Positions 8,851 to 22,121 are shown, counted from the first letter of the stretch. The stretch: 34,123 bases of DNA from Elysia marginata (GCA_019649035.1 BMAT01013671.1:109519-143641); one strand, 5' to 3'. Notes: generated by a model from the letters alone, not told the origin. Numbers and translations: made by a program.

Positions 8851-11800
8851 TTTTTAAAGCAATGTGATGTGAACAGTAAAAGAGAGTATAATGATAATAG
8901 CTTTTACCACCATCAAAACAGTGGTAATATAAAAATGTAGAGGTAGAAATAATATAAAAATGATAACGATGATGATGTTGCCAATCCTGATCAAAATATG
9001 AAAAAAAACCGTCTGCTGCATAAACATTAAGAATTCGTTTAGAATAGTTCATTTCAGCCTCTGGGTAGTTGTTGCAATTTAAAAAATTATTGTGTATGTC
9101 CTTGAAAGCTAGGCCCCTGGCCCTATATATGTAAATCTGTCTAATCTAAATCTAGCTGATAAGGAATACACGAAAAGTTTAACCATCTATTAAAAAGTTG
9201 CCATTCTTTTGATCTAGCAGTATCAACCTGTCTTCTTATTTTCGAACGCTCATCTTCTTCCCTTTAAAGTCTGCCTTCTCGCCATCGTCTTCTCGTTAAT
9301 CGTTCTCCCTACTAGGGCTTCTAGTTATGCGAATCCTATCTCCATACCTCTCATATCCTTTTTTTTTCTTTTCCATAGGCCTACTTTGTGTTTTTCACGA
9401 TTCCTATTTTCCTCTGTTTGATGTTTAGAGAATATGTCATAAAACAGTAACGTCTTTGAAGATGAAAATTGCGACATCCGACTCATTCACCCTGATTGCC
9501 AGACTTATGATCTGATCTCTAATTACCACTACTTGCCTCCATTATCTCTTTTACCACTGCCGGTCTCTTTTGCTCTGCCTTGACAATTCCCTTCGTCCAT
9601 TTTTACCCTCTCCCACCCTCTTTCTACTTAAGAATTATCTTGTTCTAAATCTACAGATCTCGATCTATAACAGACTTAATAGATCTATGGCTGAGTCTAG
9701 TTCTTCTGCAGGATTATCGTGAATCTAATTCTATCATTTTTTAACCAGACTTCACTAAGCCGACAATAAATTTTGACAGTGTAAATGTACTTTCTTGTTT
9801 CCTAAGCATTTTTACTTTTTTCCTAAAAACCAAAACACGTCACTCACAAAACAGGGAGAATATTGAGGGGGGCGGGGGAGAGGGGTATTACCTCACACGC
9901 TTTCTGTTACCCCCACCATACTTTCCCTGGCTTGGGACTGATGTTCTTTGGTTTTTCCCTGTTAATGCGTTTCTATGTTTTTGTTTTTCCTTCAGCATGC
10001 CTGTGAATGACGAAGCCATTGCAGGCGAAACGTTTCAATGTTCGCTTTGTGTTTTTGTCCCTATAAATTCCAGTTGGATGATCGTCATCTTTATTTTACT
10101 ATTTAAAATGTTATCAATCACTCGTGCATCCACCGGATCCTTGTATTTATCTCGACGTACCCGAGAAATTTAGTATTAATTTGCTCCCCTTTTCGTTTAT
10201 CTTTTTTCCCTTGGCCTTATGAAACAACTTGGTACACGAATGCACTTTGTTTGGTGTAAACTAATCAAAAGTCATTGATAAATAGAGATGCACCAAGATC
10301 AAAAACTCCTTTTGTTCAAGCTTACATGATGTCAGAGTTTTGTGGTACGTTCGCAAATTCGTTCGATTCCTATTACTAATCTAGCTGGAAAACCAATTTG
10401 ATGAACAACATTTATACTGGTTTTGTTTCGTTTAGTCATTGTTGTAAAAATATTTTTTTAAACATGTTAAAGGATTAGGCTTTATTTATAAAATAAAACC
10501 CCATAAATAATCTATACGCCAAAAAACCTTGATTTGAGATTCTGAGTCCAAACTTCTTCTTGGAATTTAACCTACAGACCTATCAATAAAACTCACTCGG
10601 TATAAAAGGTAAATATAAAGCGCGATTGAGATAGTAGTAAGGATTAGGGTAGAGATGATTAGAAGACGATGGGAGGAGAGAGATGAAATACAGCGAAGAA
10701 GATAGGGACAAAGTTGGTGACCGAACCTGACAGAGAAAAGATAAAAGATGGAAGGACGTAGAAAGATATAGTGATAGTTAGACGGGTAAAAAAAAAGATA
10801 GATATATAGTCTGTGATAGACGGGTACAATGCAAGAGGTAAACAAAAATTTTACAACCCAGACAGTCTTATCTAATCTGCACGCTTATCTCTGAGCACCT
10901 GGGGTTATCTAAGAAGAGGTTCTAAGGGGCATACCTTTATACTTTTTTTACACCACGGAGACGTTTGTCATGCAAAAGACCTACGATGTAGTATAGTATT
11001 AAAAGTAGAGTATAACAGAATTGTAACCATTGTACTAAAACAATTAGGGCGATCTGAACATCAATAAGTACAATACCAGTACTAATAGTAATAAAACTAA
11101 TAATACCATTTATAATTATAAACAACACTAACGAATATGATAATCGTCTTTTACAATAGTATTAGTAATAATCTAACTACGCTATTACAATGATAACAAT
11201 AAAATGTAATAACTATAAAATTTCAAACGTAAATCGTCCCTGTCACACATTTATATTCATTTTATTGTTTGCACTTGCTTTTTAGCGAAACTTTTGAAAA
11301 AAAAATCCACTTAAATGTTGTCAGAAGCAATAATCACAGCTGCAGTAGGAGTAGTTTTGTCTATATAAAGTTTAATGAATAGGAAGAATTATAGTGCCAT
11401 TCGAGATAGTAGCAATTAAAAAAACATGATACAACTAATCTTTAACGGCAAGCGCTAGGAAAAATTTTTTTAAGCAGTGTACAATATCCTTCTTTTATGC
11501 TTCAAAATTTTCTTGAGGGTATAAAACCATAGACCATCATCACAATGGAAACTGACTGTATCTTATAACGCTCACAATAAATGAAATAGCAAACATAGGG
11601 CTTTATAACTCACAACCAAAGTCATCAAAATCAAATATTTGTCACAACCATTAATCCCAATAACAACAGAATAATTTTTTTAAGTTTTCAGAATTTTCCA
11701 ATTGTAGCATCTGATTAAAGCATAAAGCAACGATTTTCGAAAAAAAAATTTTGTTTAAAATATTTGCTAAAGTAAAAAAAAAATTAGCATTATGGTAACC

Positions 11801-12300
11801 TATTTGCACTTACCATGAGTTAAATAAGATACGCAATAATACCTTGACAAACATTGGAGAAGTTAGCAAGCACAGCTATATATTAACACAACGTTTCGAA
11901 GAAAAAAAACCGCGAAAAATTCAAATTAAAGGGAAAAAGTAGATTTAGATAATCATGTAGCTCCGTATGTCTGTCATATCTCTCTGCCACCTCTATGCCT
12001 TCAGTTCAGCAAGAAGCATTTCTCTTACCTCGCCATTCATCACCCGCGTACGACGTTGAGATTTAAAATGAGGACAGAACCTATTTCCCAAGGCAAAGTT
12101 ACAAGAAACAGATTGTAAAGAGAAGAAGAATCCTATAAATTTGTAAAACCTTCACCCTTGTGTGGCGCTAATGTTCCATGCTTGAAAAGTGGACTGTTCT
12201 CATAGTATATGGCAAGCCAGTTTTATAATAAGGGGCGATAAGTTATTTCATTCTGAAAACCGTCGTTTCTAGTTGAAATAACGTATATTCTACCACTAAG
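8850..12300. other. Intergenic DNA, no gene seen
   Basis: AT-rich with pyrimidine-rich stretches (9180-9720), a G-run cluster near 9866-9886, and a hammerhead-like motif near 10000-10032. No homologous protein is recognisable in any frame. Confidence 0.6.
10000..10032 (+). other. Hammerhead-like core motif
   Basis: TGACGAAGCC, a six-base loop, GGCGAAACG. This matches UGANGA, a short stem II and GAAAC of hammerhead ribozymes except that the leading C is A. Such cores occur in Penelope-like and other retroelements. No flanking coding remnant is visible. Confidence 0.3.
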
Positions 12301-12329
12301 ATAGAAAAATATATAGATAGAAGATAGAC

Positions 12330-12330
<1 letters not shown>

Positions 12331-12372
<42 letters not shown>

Positions 12373-12388
12373 CGGAGGGAGAGAGAGA
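12331..12388. repeat. (AG)n microsatellite
   Basis: Almost pure GA dinucleotides with a few interruptions at the right end. Confidence 0.95.
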
Positions 12389-14171
12389 TGGGTAATGGAC
12401 TAACACTTACTAATATTATAAAACAAAGTATGCGAAGAAACATTTTAAATAATTGGTGCCGAGTCCAATCTTATATTCTTTAATTAAACCTGCGAAATCA
12501 CGGGCAATTCACAAGTTGTTTAAAATAAATTATCTTTAAAGCATTTGCTTTAGAAACTATAAAATCAAAAAAACATTTTTATGAATTCTCCTAAGTTTTC
12601 TGGTTGACTCATTTTGCAGAATACATTGAACGCTAAAAACGTGTTCTTGCGAAAATTCATAGTTGACGTTACTAAGTCTTGTCCAATATGTTTTATGCCC
12701 TAATTTGATCAGATCATGCTGTGGGATTTTTGCATAAGTTTTTCAATGTGCTTTCTATTTTTTTAAACTTCGTAATATTTTTAAAGCTTTCGTAAAAAGA
12801 TCGGTTTCGGCATTGTTATTATATCTTTACCTCCGGGCTTTGAAATCACCTGCTTTTTTGTTTTGTTTCTTTTGCCGTGTGATAATAAAGTACGTAATGT
12901 ATTTTAAATTAGTAAAAGCATATTGTGAAGGATTCGGAATAGAGGCACGAATGTGTACTAGTTTTGAAATTGATATGGTTTTTAAAGCATTTCTCGAACC
13001 GGTTGTGGCCAGATTGGTTTCTCCTAGTTTTTAAATTTCTTTTTTTTTTATCATGTTGCGCTATATACGTATTTCTCCGTTGTGTTCTTTACATGATGAG
13101 GCAATTTATACATCCAGCACTGGGAACTTTTGTGGATCTATTTCAAAGTCCAGTTTTAGAAAGTCTATTCACAGAAAATGTCCTTTTTTTGATTCAATCT
13201 CTTATTGTAGAGCCGGTGTATCTCTTTTAGACTTACGTATTGGAAAATATCATAAATACCTCTTTTGGAAAAGACCATGTGTACAATCAGCACGAAAATA
13301 TATTGTTGCCCGAATCTGGTTAATTCAATAAGTATAAAACCTATTGTCCGAATTCTGTTTTGACGTTGAAATACCCCATTCCCTTTCTTCGCGTTACATT
13401 TCGAGCATCTCATAAACTTCTAATGTAAAAAAAAAACAACACCCCCCCCCAAAAAAAAAAAAGCTTATGAATTGCTTTAACTTAAAGTTTGCAATTCCTC
13501 ATTAAAGACCAGGACAGGTTCGTGAAAAACCAACAAACAATAACAACGTAATACCCAAACACTGCTGCATGTTTTTATATAACAGTCATATTTAACCTGA
13601 GGCAGCCCACGGAAAACCGATTTTAACAATAGCACAGCTGTTGTTCGTTTAGTGCGAGTTAGTCGATATTTTCATCCCACCCTCATAATAAGTGATTGAG
13701 GTTAAACATCGACATAAACAGCGACATCTGCTCCAGCCTTATTGATCTTCGTAGACGGATGTCTGTTAAGAAAATATCTAACACATTAAAACTTTAGACA
13801 ACTGTAAGGTTTATCAATAAAAGTTATTAGGGGTAAAACAAATCAAATTTACTAGGGCTTTTAATTTATCAATCGTCGATAGTTTTATCTATCTTTACTT
13901 AATAGTTCTAGAGTTAAATGTCGATGCTATTTTAAAAATCTATTCTCATGGAAAAGTTGATTTAATAAAAAGCTTTCATTTTGTTCCAGCTTTTTTACAC
14001 TTACGATTAAGTTAAAATCGTTAGAAAAAAAATAGCGACACCAGCATGAATAAATCGCTACTTAATAAAAAGCACGCAGGTCTCCAAAAACTAAGTGAGT
14101 TTTAGTCAAAAGAAATATAAGAAAGGTGGAGAGAAAGACAGAGAAGAAAGGAAGAGAGAAAGACAAAAAAA

Positions 14172-14173
<2 letters not shown>
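12389..14173. other. Intergenic DNA, no gene seen
   Basis: AT-rich. Open frames between 12813 and 13413 on both strands overlap each other and resemble no family. A poly-C/poly-A run lies at 13440-13462. Confidence 0.55.
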
Positions 14174-14229
<56 letters not shown>

Positions 14230-14232
14230 GGG
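14174..14232. repeat. (AG)n microsatellite
   Basis: GA dinucleotide tract, followed by GACAGACAGACA and a short ACAC run. Confidence 0.95.
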
Positions 14233-16210
14233 GGAGAGCGAGACAGACAGACACGCACACACACAGACGACCAACATATTATACAAGGTACGCTAATTTT
14301 CAATGGGGTTCTTTAAATTCTACTTAAGTAAAAGACACTAATTAAGGATTAAAAAGAAAAAAAAGGCTTCTGAAGGGGAAAAATATAGGAAACAATTAAG
14401 GCACGGTGCAAACTGTCCATAGTGTAGTTTTAACAATATTATGAAACTAATGTAATTGTTAAGACAGAACATCATTTTAAAACTTACGAGGACGTAAAAG
14501 GAGCGAGTGCAACCTTTATAGACCTAATTAATTTACGTTACATTATTATTGTACACTTTTTACAGCCTAATGATTGTGTTTACCAAATTTTCGAGTGCTT
14601 TGGGCTACGGCTGTTGAAATCGATTAATAACTAAGGACTGTTTAGAAGAATTACGCTCCGGTAAAAAAAAAAAGAATCTACGGATTGGGATTTTTAACTG
14701 CAAGGCTCACAAAATCTATACACGCATATTTCTATACTTAAAACAGATATAAATAGCTAAAGGGTTTTCAAGACAGGAGTAGGTAACTCACCCAAAGTGA
14801 AACATGCGAATCATAAATCAAAAGGTATGAAAGAACAGGCTGTGAAGCTTAGTAATTTTTTTAAACATTCTATTTAATTTTCTACAAGAGTACAAAACCA
14901 ACTTACTCATATTTCTTTCTAACCATAGACTTGTTGAAAGCACAACTGATTCCAAAAAGAAAATCAATCGATTCAGACAAAATAAAAATAAAAATCCTTG
15001 GAAGAATGTACGAATACGCGAATGAAGCTGGACAACTAATACTGCCGCTACCAAGATCAGTAACTCATTCAGATATATCTTATCATCCTGAGATTTTTAG
15101 CTGTAGGTCATGAAAAATCATTCATCACAAAGCAATGAATCAATATCACGGAGAAATACACTTACCTCAATTCATAATACACATCAAACCGAGTTGACGT
15201 TATTCAGTCTCAGAAAAAAAATTAAGAAAACGTAATATGTCACCGATGGAAATGTTACCAATTTAAACCTTTCCTCTTTCACCAACGATAAACACTAAGG
15301 GTGTACCTAATCCGTTACAAAAGCTAAAAAGAAGACGGATTGAGCACCGTCAGAGAACTATAGCTAGTGAGCGGACGTTTTCAACAAGTTCTGGGTCTGA
15401 CAGGAAAAAAAGTAAGCCATGATAGGTCCATTGATTCACGTGTTGATAGGATATTAGCCTTGACAGAAATACAGAAAGAAAAAAAAAGAAGAAAAAAATC
15501 CCAGCTAGTTGTGGTAAGATTAGTTGTGGAAAACGGCTGTTCCAGCCAATGCTTCTGCCAGTCAAGTTAAAAAGAATGAACTAGTAAAAATTTTGTAGTA
15601 CTACAGTAAGAAGCGGTTAAAATATTATGCAGAAAACCACATGCGATGAGTTGAAACACCACAGTTTTAACCCAAGGTAACCAGTGTTGACAAGCTCCGT
15701 GTTTTGTTAAGCAAGTCCACGATAAACAAAATGAAAGTCTGTTTGGGCTTCACCTGTCTGTCTATGTTTGATCCAAAACGAACATGCAACAGTAACGGTT
15801 AGTTGCTTAAACGATACTTTAACAAAATACTATTGCATACCACAGTCAAAACAAAGTATATATAATACTCTCAAAGAAAAACATGGAAATTCTTCATTGT
15901 AAAAAAAATCAACAGTACAGTTTATTTGGTTGAGTTGTATCATAAAGACGTCTGCTTCTCAAAATACGAACCTACACAATTTTATTACATCTCTCTTTCT
16001 CTAATAAAATAATAAATTATACGTTTTGCATCACATTCATTCTAAAGGGAAATATTTACATATCACACACACATATGCACAAGGACAAACTAAAGAAAAA
16101 TAGACTGGAAGAAAAGCTAATAATAAAAAATGTTAATAATGATAAGGAAAATGAAATAATTAGTTCGTATATTAGTGATGGCAATTATTCTGATGGTAAG
16201 ATTGATAAAA
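14233..16210. other. Intergenic DNA, no gene seen
   Basis: AT-rich unique-looking sequence. Short open frames (for example 14931-15113 and 15367-15570) show no motif and no matching counterpart. Confidence 0.55.
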
Positions 16211-16211
16211 A

Positions 16212-16318
16212 TCGTAAGAATAATAATAACAATAATAATAATAATAATAATAATAATAAAGAATTATGATTATGTTGTTAATGATAATAATAATAACAAT
16301 ATAATAGTAATAATAATG

Positions 16319-16349
<31 letters not shown>

Positions 16350-16366
16350 CAATGATAATAATAATC
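16212..16366. repeat. (AAT)n microsatellite abutting the assembly gap
   Basis: AAT triplets with AAC and GAT variants run into the first N. The gap probably arose because assembly failed in this repeat. Confidence 0.9.
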
Positions 16367-17363
16367 NNNNNNNNNNNNNNNNNNNNNNNNNNNNNNNNNN
16401 NNNNNNNNNNNNNNNNNNNNNNNNNNNNNNNNNNNNNNNNNNNNNNNNNNNNNNNNNNNNNNNNNNNNNNNNNNNNNNNNNNNNNNNNNNNNNNNNNNNN
16501 NNNNNNNNNNNNNNNNNNNNNNNNNNNNNNNNNNNNNNNNNNNNNNNNNNNNNNNNNNNNNNNNNNNNNNNNNNNNNNNNNNNNNNNNNNNNNNNNNNNN
16601 NNNNNNNNNNNNNNNNNNNNNNNNNNNNNNNNNNNNNNNNNNNNNNNNNNNNNNNNNNNNNNNNNNNNNNNNNNNNNNNNNNNNNNNNNNNNNNNNNNNN
16701 NNNNNNNNNNNNNNNNNNNNNNNNNNNNNNNNNNNNNNNNNNNNNNNNNNNNNNNNNNNNNNNNNNNNNNNNNNNNNNNNNNNNNNNNNNNNNNNNNNNN
16801 NNNNNNNNNNNNNNNNNNNNNNNNNNNNNNNNNNNNNNNNNNNNNNNNNNNNNNNNNNNNNNNNNNNNNNNNNNNNNNNNNNNNNNNNNNNNNNNNNNNN
16901 NNNNNNNNNNNNNNNNNNNNNNNNNNNNNNNNNNNNNNNNNNNNNNNNNNNNNNNNNNNNNNNNNNNNNNNNNNNNNNNNNNNNNNNNNNNNNNNNNNNN
17001 NNNNNNNNNNNNNNNNNNNNNNNNNNNNNNNNNNNNNNNNNNNNNNNNNNNNNNNNNNNNNNNNNNNNNNNNNNNNNNNNNNNNNNNNNNNNNNNNNNNN
17101 NNNNNNNNNNNNNNNNNNNNNNNNNNNNNNNNNNNNNNNNNNNNNNNNNNNNNNNNNNNNNNNNNNNNNNNNNNNNNNNNNNNNNNNNNNNNNNNNNNNN
17201 NNNNNNNNNNNNNNNNNNNNNNNNNNNNNNNNNNNNNNNNNNNNNNNNNNNNNNNNNNNNNNNNNNNNNNNNNNNNNNNNNNNNNNNNNNNNNNNNNNNN
17301 NNNNNNNNNNNNNNNNNNNNNNNNNNNNNNNNNNNNNNNNNNNNNNNNNNNNNNNNNNNNNNN
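16367..17363. other. Assembly gap (997 N)
   Basis: Unknown bases. The length is not a round placeholder, so it may be an estimate. No annotation is possible; frames reported across it are meaningless. Confidence 0.99.
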
Positions 17364-17445
17364 CTATGCCTTTCAGTAAGCGTAGCCTAATTACTAAGTT
17401 CATTCTTTTAATCCTCCATCTCCTAAAGCGAGCAGTTGCTTAATA

Positions 17446-17593
17446 CAGACTTTAAGCAGCAACGCGTGAGTATGACGCGAACGTATGTGGGTCTATTTTT
17501 AGAAATTGGTTTCATTATTTTTATAGTTTCTCAATCTGCTTTCCCGATTTTCACGTACGCGTAGTGAGACACGGTGCGTGTGCTAAAGGTCTC
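17446..17593. mobile_element. 148-bp MITE-like element, copy 2
   Basis: Same orientation as copy 1, about 95% identical by eye. Flanked by TAATA on the left and TATTA on the right, so the target repeat is imperfect here. It sits 82 bp to the right of the assembly gap. Confidence 0.65.
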
Positions 17594-17760
17594 TATTATG
17601 TAGTCTAAGGTCGCGAGAAGAGACAGGAAAAGGACTTTGTGAGGATGACAAGTGAACAAGGAAACATGCTGAGTGATAGAGGGGAGATAGTAATAGGCTC
17701 GAGGTGGGTGGGGGATGGCTCAACTTGTTTCAGTAACGCTAGTCTATTAAACCAATTACT
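17594..17760. other. Short unique stretch between MITE copy 2 and the GA repeat
   Basis: No feature recognised. Confidence 0.4.
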
Positions 17761-17806
17761 TGAGAGGGAGAGAGAGAGCGAGAGAGAAAGACAGAGAGAT
17801 AGAGAT

Positions 17807-17868
<62 letters not shown>
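17761..17868. repeat. (AG)n microsatellite
   Basis: Imperfect GA/GATA on the left and pure GA on the right. Confidence 0.95.
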
Positions 17869-17872
<4 letters not shown>

Positions 17873-19737
17873 CAATGCGGCACGTGAACATCGTTATAAA
17901 AAAGCTTTATTAATGTATAAAATACTTGTCTTGTTGTAGTGATGCTGCTAATTCAATTTGCCAACATGGAAGACTTTGCGACGACCTGATCTTTGAAATG
18001 AGCAACAATGGCAAGAATAAGGAAAACATATTATATTAAGTGATAAATAAATATATTTATAATAGAACAGACCGGAAAGCTTGAGCTTGCTCTGAACATT
18101 ATCGAGGATTTCAACGAAATAACAAAACAAGTCGGAACTTTTGATTAAAAAATGTTAACGCCTGGATGGACAGGTAGAATAATAAACAAGTTTTGAACTA
18201 GGACTCTTGATTGGTTGGTAAGGGATACAAGCGATAATAGCTGGATATTTTCTTATGAAAACTTAATCAGGTTTTGTGATGGATGGATAGATTTACATCA
18301 TATACACATGAACATGATTTATCTTGTAAATACACCTTCAACTGTTTTTATCTATTTTTCGAAACAAAAAAACATTACCACTGCATATTGTGCATGGATA
18401 TGACTTGCTGAAAGGTCTACTGCACACGTTTATTTAATATCAGAATTAGATAAATTATTTTTTTATTAACCTGCCTCTACAAGGATATACATTTATGGTG
18501 AAAACTATTGCCATAGAAGATGTAAATACTTTTTTTGTTAAATATATATTTAAAAATCATTTAATATTTTTTTCACTTGTATATATGATTCTCAAATTTC
18601 ATGGATCGAGGTTAACATGCAGTTTTATTAGTTAAGACATTCAAGTTTTCTTAGTATAATCAGAAAAGCTAGCATTTTGTATACTACAGACCAAAACATT
18701 ATAAGGCAGAGAGTAAGAGGCAATTGCAGAAAAGAAGCATGAAGATAGGAGAAGAAAGAGAAAACAAAAGATATAAATAAAAGACCGATGCAAAGAAAGA
18801 GAGAGGCATAGAAAGCTGGAAAGATGCAAACAACCGACAGAGAAAGATAGAAAGAGAAAGGAAGAAAGAGAGCAAAGCTTCAACAAAGGAATTAAACCAT
18901 TCCATCTATCATGTGGTATAATGCTGACTAATAATATTGATACAAAACATAGTGATATCGCTCTGATTTTGTCATATTTCTGGTGGTTACACATGAGACA
19001 GTCCCCTTAAATATATGAAACGGCCAGGGGAAATAGGAAATGATGCAATAATTTAGAACATGTTCTGATGCCATTTGTGTTTTATGTCTTTTCAGGAAGG
19101 TTAAAAATACAGCACATACAACCTCTTTATCATAAGACAGTTATATCCTGTCAAACAACAAAAAAGAAAAACAACCTAAAAGTAATACTTTGCCTCGAAG
19201 GAGTTTTACCTTGATATAAGTCTGATTGATTCACCCTAGTTTGAACATGAACTACCTGAATAAAAACCTACTAAAGTATTCTGAAAATATTTACATGTTA
19301 ACCTTATCTACAACCTCAACTTGATAGACTTTAAGACGGAAACATACTTAACATTTAAGCTTAAATAATATACACGTTCACTCTTGGAAAAAAGATGGGC
19401 GGTACATTTGCATCCTTGGAGAGCAATTTGCCTTTCTTGAGAACTTGCTTTCAATTGTAATATTTATAGCCAACAGAACATCGATATAGGCTATACGTGA
19501 CAAAAATCGCATGAAAAAAGTCAAAATCTTGCATAAACTGTCGTAGGGAAACAATCTAGACAAACAACGCAGTGCTAATACACATGGGTTCAGAAGTTAG
19601 CATTTCGATACGATAACCATACTCAACACAAACTTAGATTCATGAAAGTATAAAATATTATAAGTAGACATGTTTAAAAACATCTAAAAGGTAAATGAAA
19701 ACGGAGACTCAAAGAGTTTTATTACGTCACATCTAAA
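17869..19737. other. Intergenic DNA, no gene seen
   Basis: AT-rich, with a purine-rich patch at about 18715-18880. No coding or RNA feature recognised. Confidence 0.55.
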
Positions 19738-20280
19738 AAAAAGAGAAAAACAGGACAGAGAGAAAGATTGTGAATGAGAGAGAGTGAGAGAAAAAACGAG
19801 AGAGAAAGAAGTAGAGAGAGAGACAGAGACAGAAAGAGAGCAGGGGACAAAAAGAGAGAGAGAGAGGGAAAGAAAGAGAGAGGGGGAAAGAAAGAGAGAG
19901 AAGGGGAAAGAAAGAGAGAGACAGAGATAGAGAGGGAGACAGAGAAAGAGAGAGAGAAAGGGAAAGAAAAAGAGAAAGAGGCAAAGAGACGGAGGGAGAG
20001 GGCGAGAGAAGGAACGATACAGAGGGAGAAAAAAGTGGGAGATGGAAAGAAAGAGAGAGACAGAGAGAGAAAGAGAAAGAAAGATGGAAAGAAAGAGAGA
20101 CACACACAGAGATAGAGATAGAGACAGAGACATAGAAAAAGAGAGAAGGATAGAAAGAGACATAGACAGACAGACAGAGATATAGACAGAGACAAAGAGA
20201 GAGATAGAGAGAGAGAGAGAGACAGACAGAGAGAAAGATAGAAAGGGAGAAAGAGTGAGTTGGAAGTGAGAGAAAATAAA
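19738..20280. repeat. Long imperfect GA-rich polypurine tract (about 540 bp)
   Basis: The plus strand is overwhelmingly A and G, built from GAGA, GAAAGA, GACAGA and GATAGA units. Long Arg/Glu/Lys or Ser/Leu reading frames on both strands are products of the repeat. Confidence 0.95.
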
Positions 20281-22115
20281 GTTGATGCTTCGTAAACATA
20301 CCTCACATGAATGAGAAAATTCTCATGAAATACTTTTAGTTCTAGTGATTTTATTTTATGTTGTCGCTGCTTCTTATACATAACACACTAAGCCGGGGCT
20401 ATCAATGTATCACTGCAAGCCATCTCATAATATTAAAATAGTTGTTTACTAAAACAATAAAACAAAATTATTACCCATCACTTTTCCATGTTCCGCAAGA
20501 TTTTGTAAGAGGAAAAATCTACTTCCCATCACACTAGCTGAAAATGTAGCTCAAAGCAGAGAAGTATGTACCAAATGCAATGCATAGCTGCACCATAATC
20601 AGATGTTACAATAAAAAAAACACACTTCATACATATAATAGAACAGTTGAGAAGAACAAAAATAATCAAAATTTTCTCTACTAAATTTATCCTTTCTCAA
20701 TATATTTTTCCTGTTTTGAAAACCTAGAAACCTAACTTAGCATTCTATAAGCAATTTGATAGTTATACAATTTATTAAGACATGGCAATAAAATAACTCA
20801 GCTCAATATAGAAATAAATAATAAAGTCTAGTTTCACTTATCATAAAAAATATGATCGAAAAATTGCAATTAAAAAGTATATTTTGCTACATTAACCAAT
20901 ACAAACATAATTTCATGAGCTGCCCCTATCCCTAAATAAAGGTCTGCGGGACGAACTGTGACATTATTATCCATTGCACACTTTGGTTAAGGTTTGAATC
21001 TCCATTTCATATCTTGCCTTTTGGGCAAACTATTCAATTTATATATAGCTTTTTACATAAATGTCATGTCCAGTTGAAAATAAACAACACTACATGCGAT
21101 CGCGGTATGAAGTTCACGTTTAGCAGTGGTTTTACTGAAAAATCTAATTGCCCTGAACTCTTCAAATGGATATGTGCAACTTGGGCGAAAGTTGGAGGGA
21201 ATGGGTGAGGGCCTTCACCTTCTAATTTCTCTTTTAAGAAACATAGTGGCCATAAAGTAACAATTATACTTCTTTGAAAGGCAAGGCGGAGGTATATTAG
21301 GCTACTATAAATCTACGGTTAGGGTCATAATAAAGATATGAATTTTTTGTCCATTTTCTCAAATAAATACCTTAAATATTTCAGTCCTTACTGGTGACGC
21401 AGTGGCTGCCTTCACGATTGAGGGTGTGCATATATTGCGTTAACCTATCAAGATGGTGGATGCTCCCGGAAGAGCGGAGAAGAACTCTATTGTGGAATAG
21501 ATCATTGTGACTCTAAATAAATCAGGGTCACATTGACCCATTGTTCAAAAGATTTGACTGTACACTTCCGGAAGCGGACGCCATGTTGGTTGGAAAACAC
21601 AATGCTTACGTGATACGCACTCCCTCAATTTAGGTCAATTTCTAAAATTATACTTTCTTTGAGGTATACATTATAATTATGTTACCGCTTTTTCGTTTAT
21701 TTGTGAGGATTTGACAATTGTATTTTGTGAAATTATGATCTTCCCGATCATATCACCAAGACATTAAAATATTGTTCAGGGGCCGAAATTTTGAATGTTG
21801 AAAAAAAAAAAGGCATAGCATTACAAATGTATTTAATATTTATCGTTGAACGGTGAGACTTCTTCTAGTCCCTTAAAATGAAATGTGCCTGAGAATGAAA
21901 CGATGAGAATAAGTTAGTGAACAATTGGTGTTTTCCTTCTGGTGGGGGGAATTCTCCCGCGGAGGTAAAAGTTAGCGCATAGTCGGATAATCATTGCGCT
22001 CCATCTTATCTTGTTTCCAAGAAAAATCCGTTTTTTTAAACAGAAAAACGTAATACTGGCCCGGTATACCATCAACACCAATGACGTCACATTCGTCATG
22101 TCTGCTCGTAAAAAG
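20281..22115. other. Region 3' of gene B, no gene seen
   Basis: AT-rich. The only structure noted is an imperfect inverted repeat at 21448-21595. Confidence 0.5.
21448..21595. repeat. Imperfect inverted repeat with YY1/ETS-like motifs
   Basis: CAAGATGGTGGATGCTCCC-GGAAG on the left, and the reverse complement of CTTCCGGAAGCGGACGCC-ATGTTG on the right, agree at 18 of 24 positions. AAGATGG and CCGGAAG resemble YY1 and ETS sites. Could be a MITE end pair or a relic promoter. Confidence 0.4.
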
Positions 22116-22121
22116 TTTATT
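22116..22121 (-). promoter_or_regulatory. Candidate polyadenylation signal of gene B
   Basis: AATAAA on the minus strand, about 170 nt past the gene B stop codon. It is followed within about 25-50 nt by GT-rich sequence (aatgtgacg, ttggtgttgatgg), as expected downstream of a cleavage site. This would make 22116-22289 the 3' UTR. Transcript data are not available here. Confidence 0.45.

Noticed and set aside
16175-17443. Long open frames (422 and 377 codons) on both strands
   Set aside because: They consist almost entirely of N and of flanking AAT microsatellite.
19684-20381. Open frames up to 219 codons on both strands
   Set aside because: Ser/Leu/Phe-rich or Arg/Glu/Lys-rich translations of the GA tract; no protein domain.
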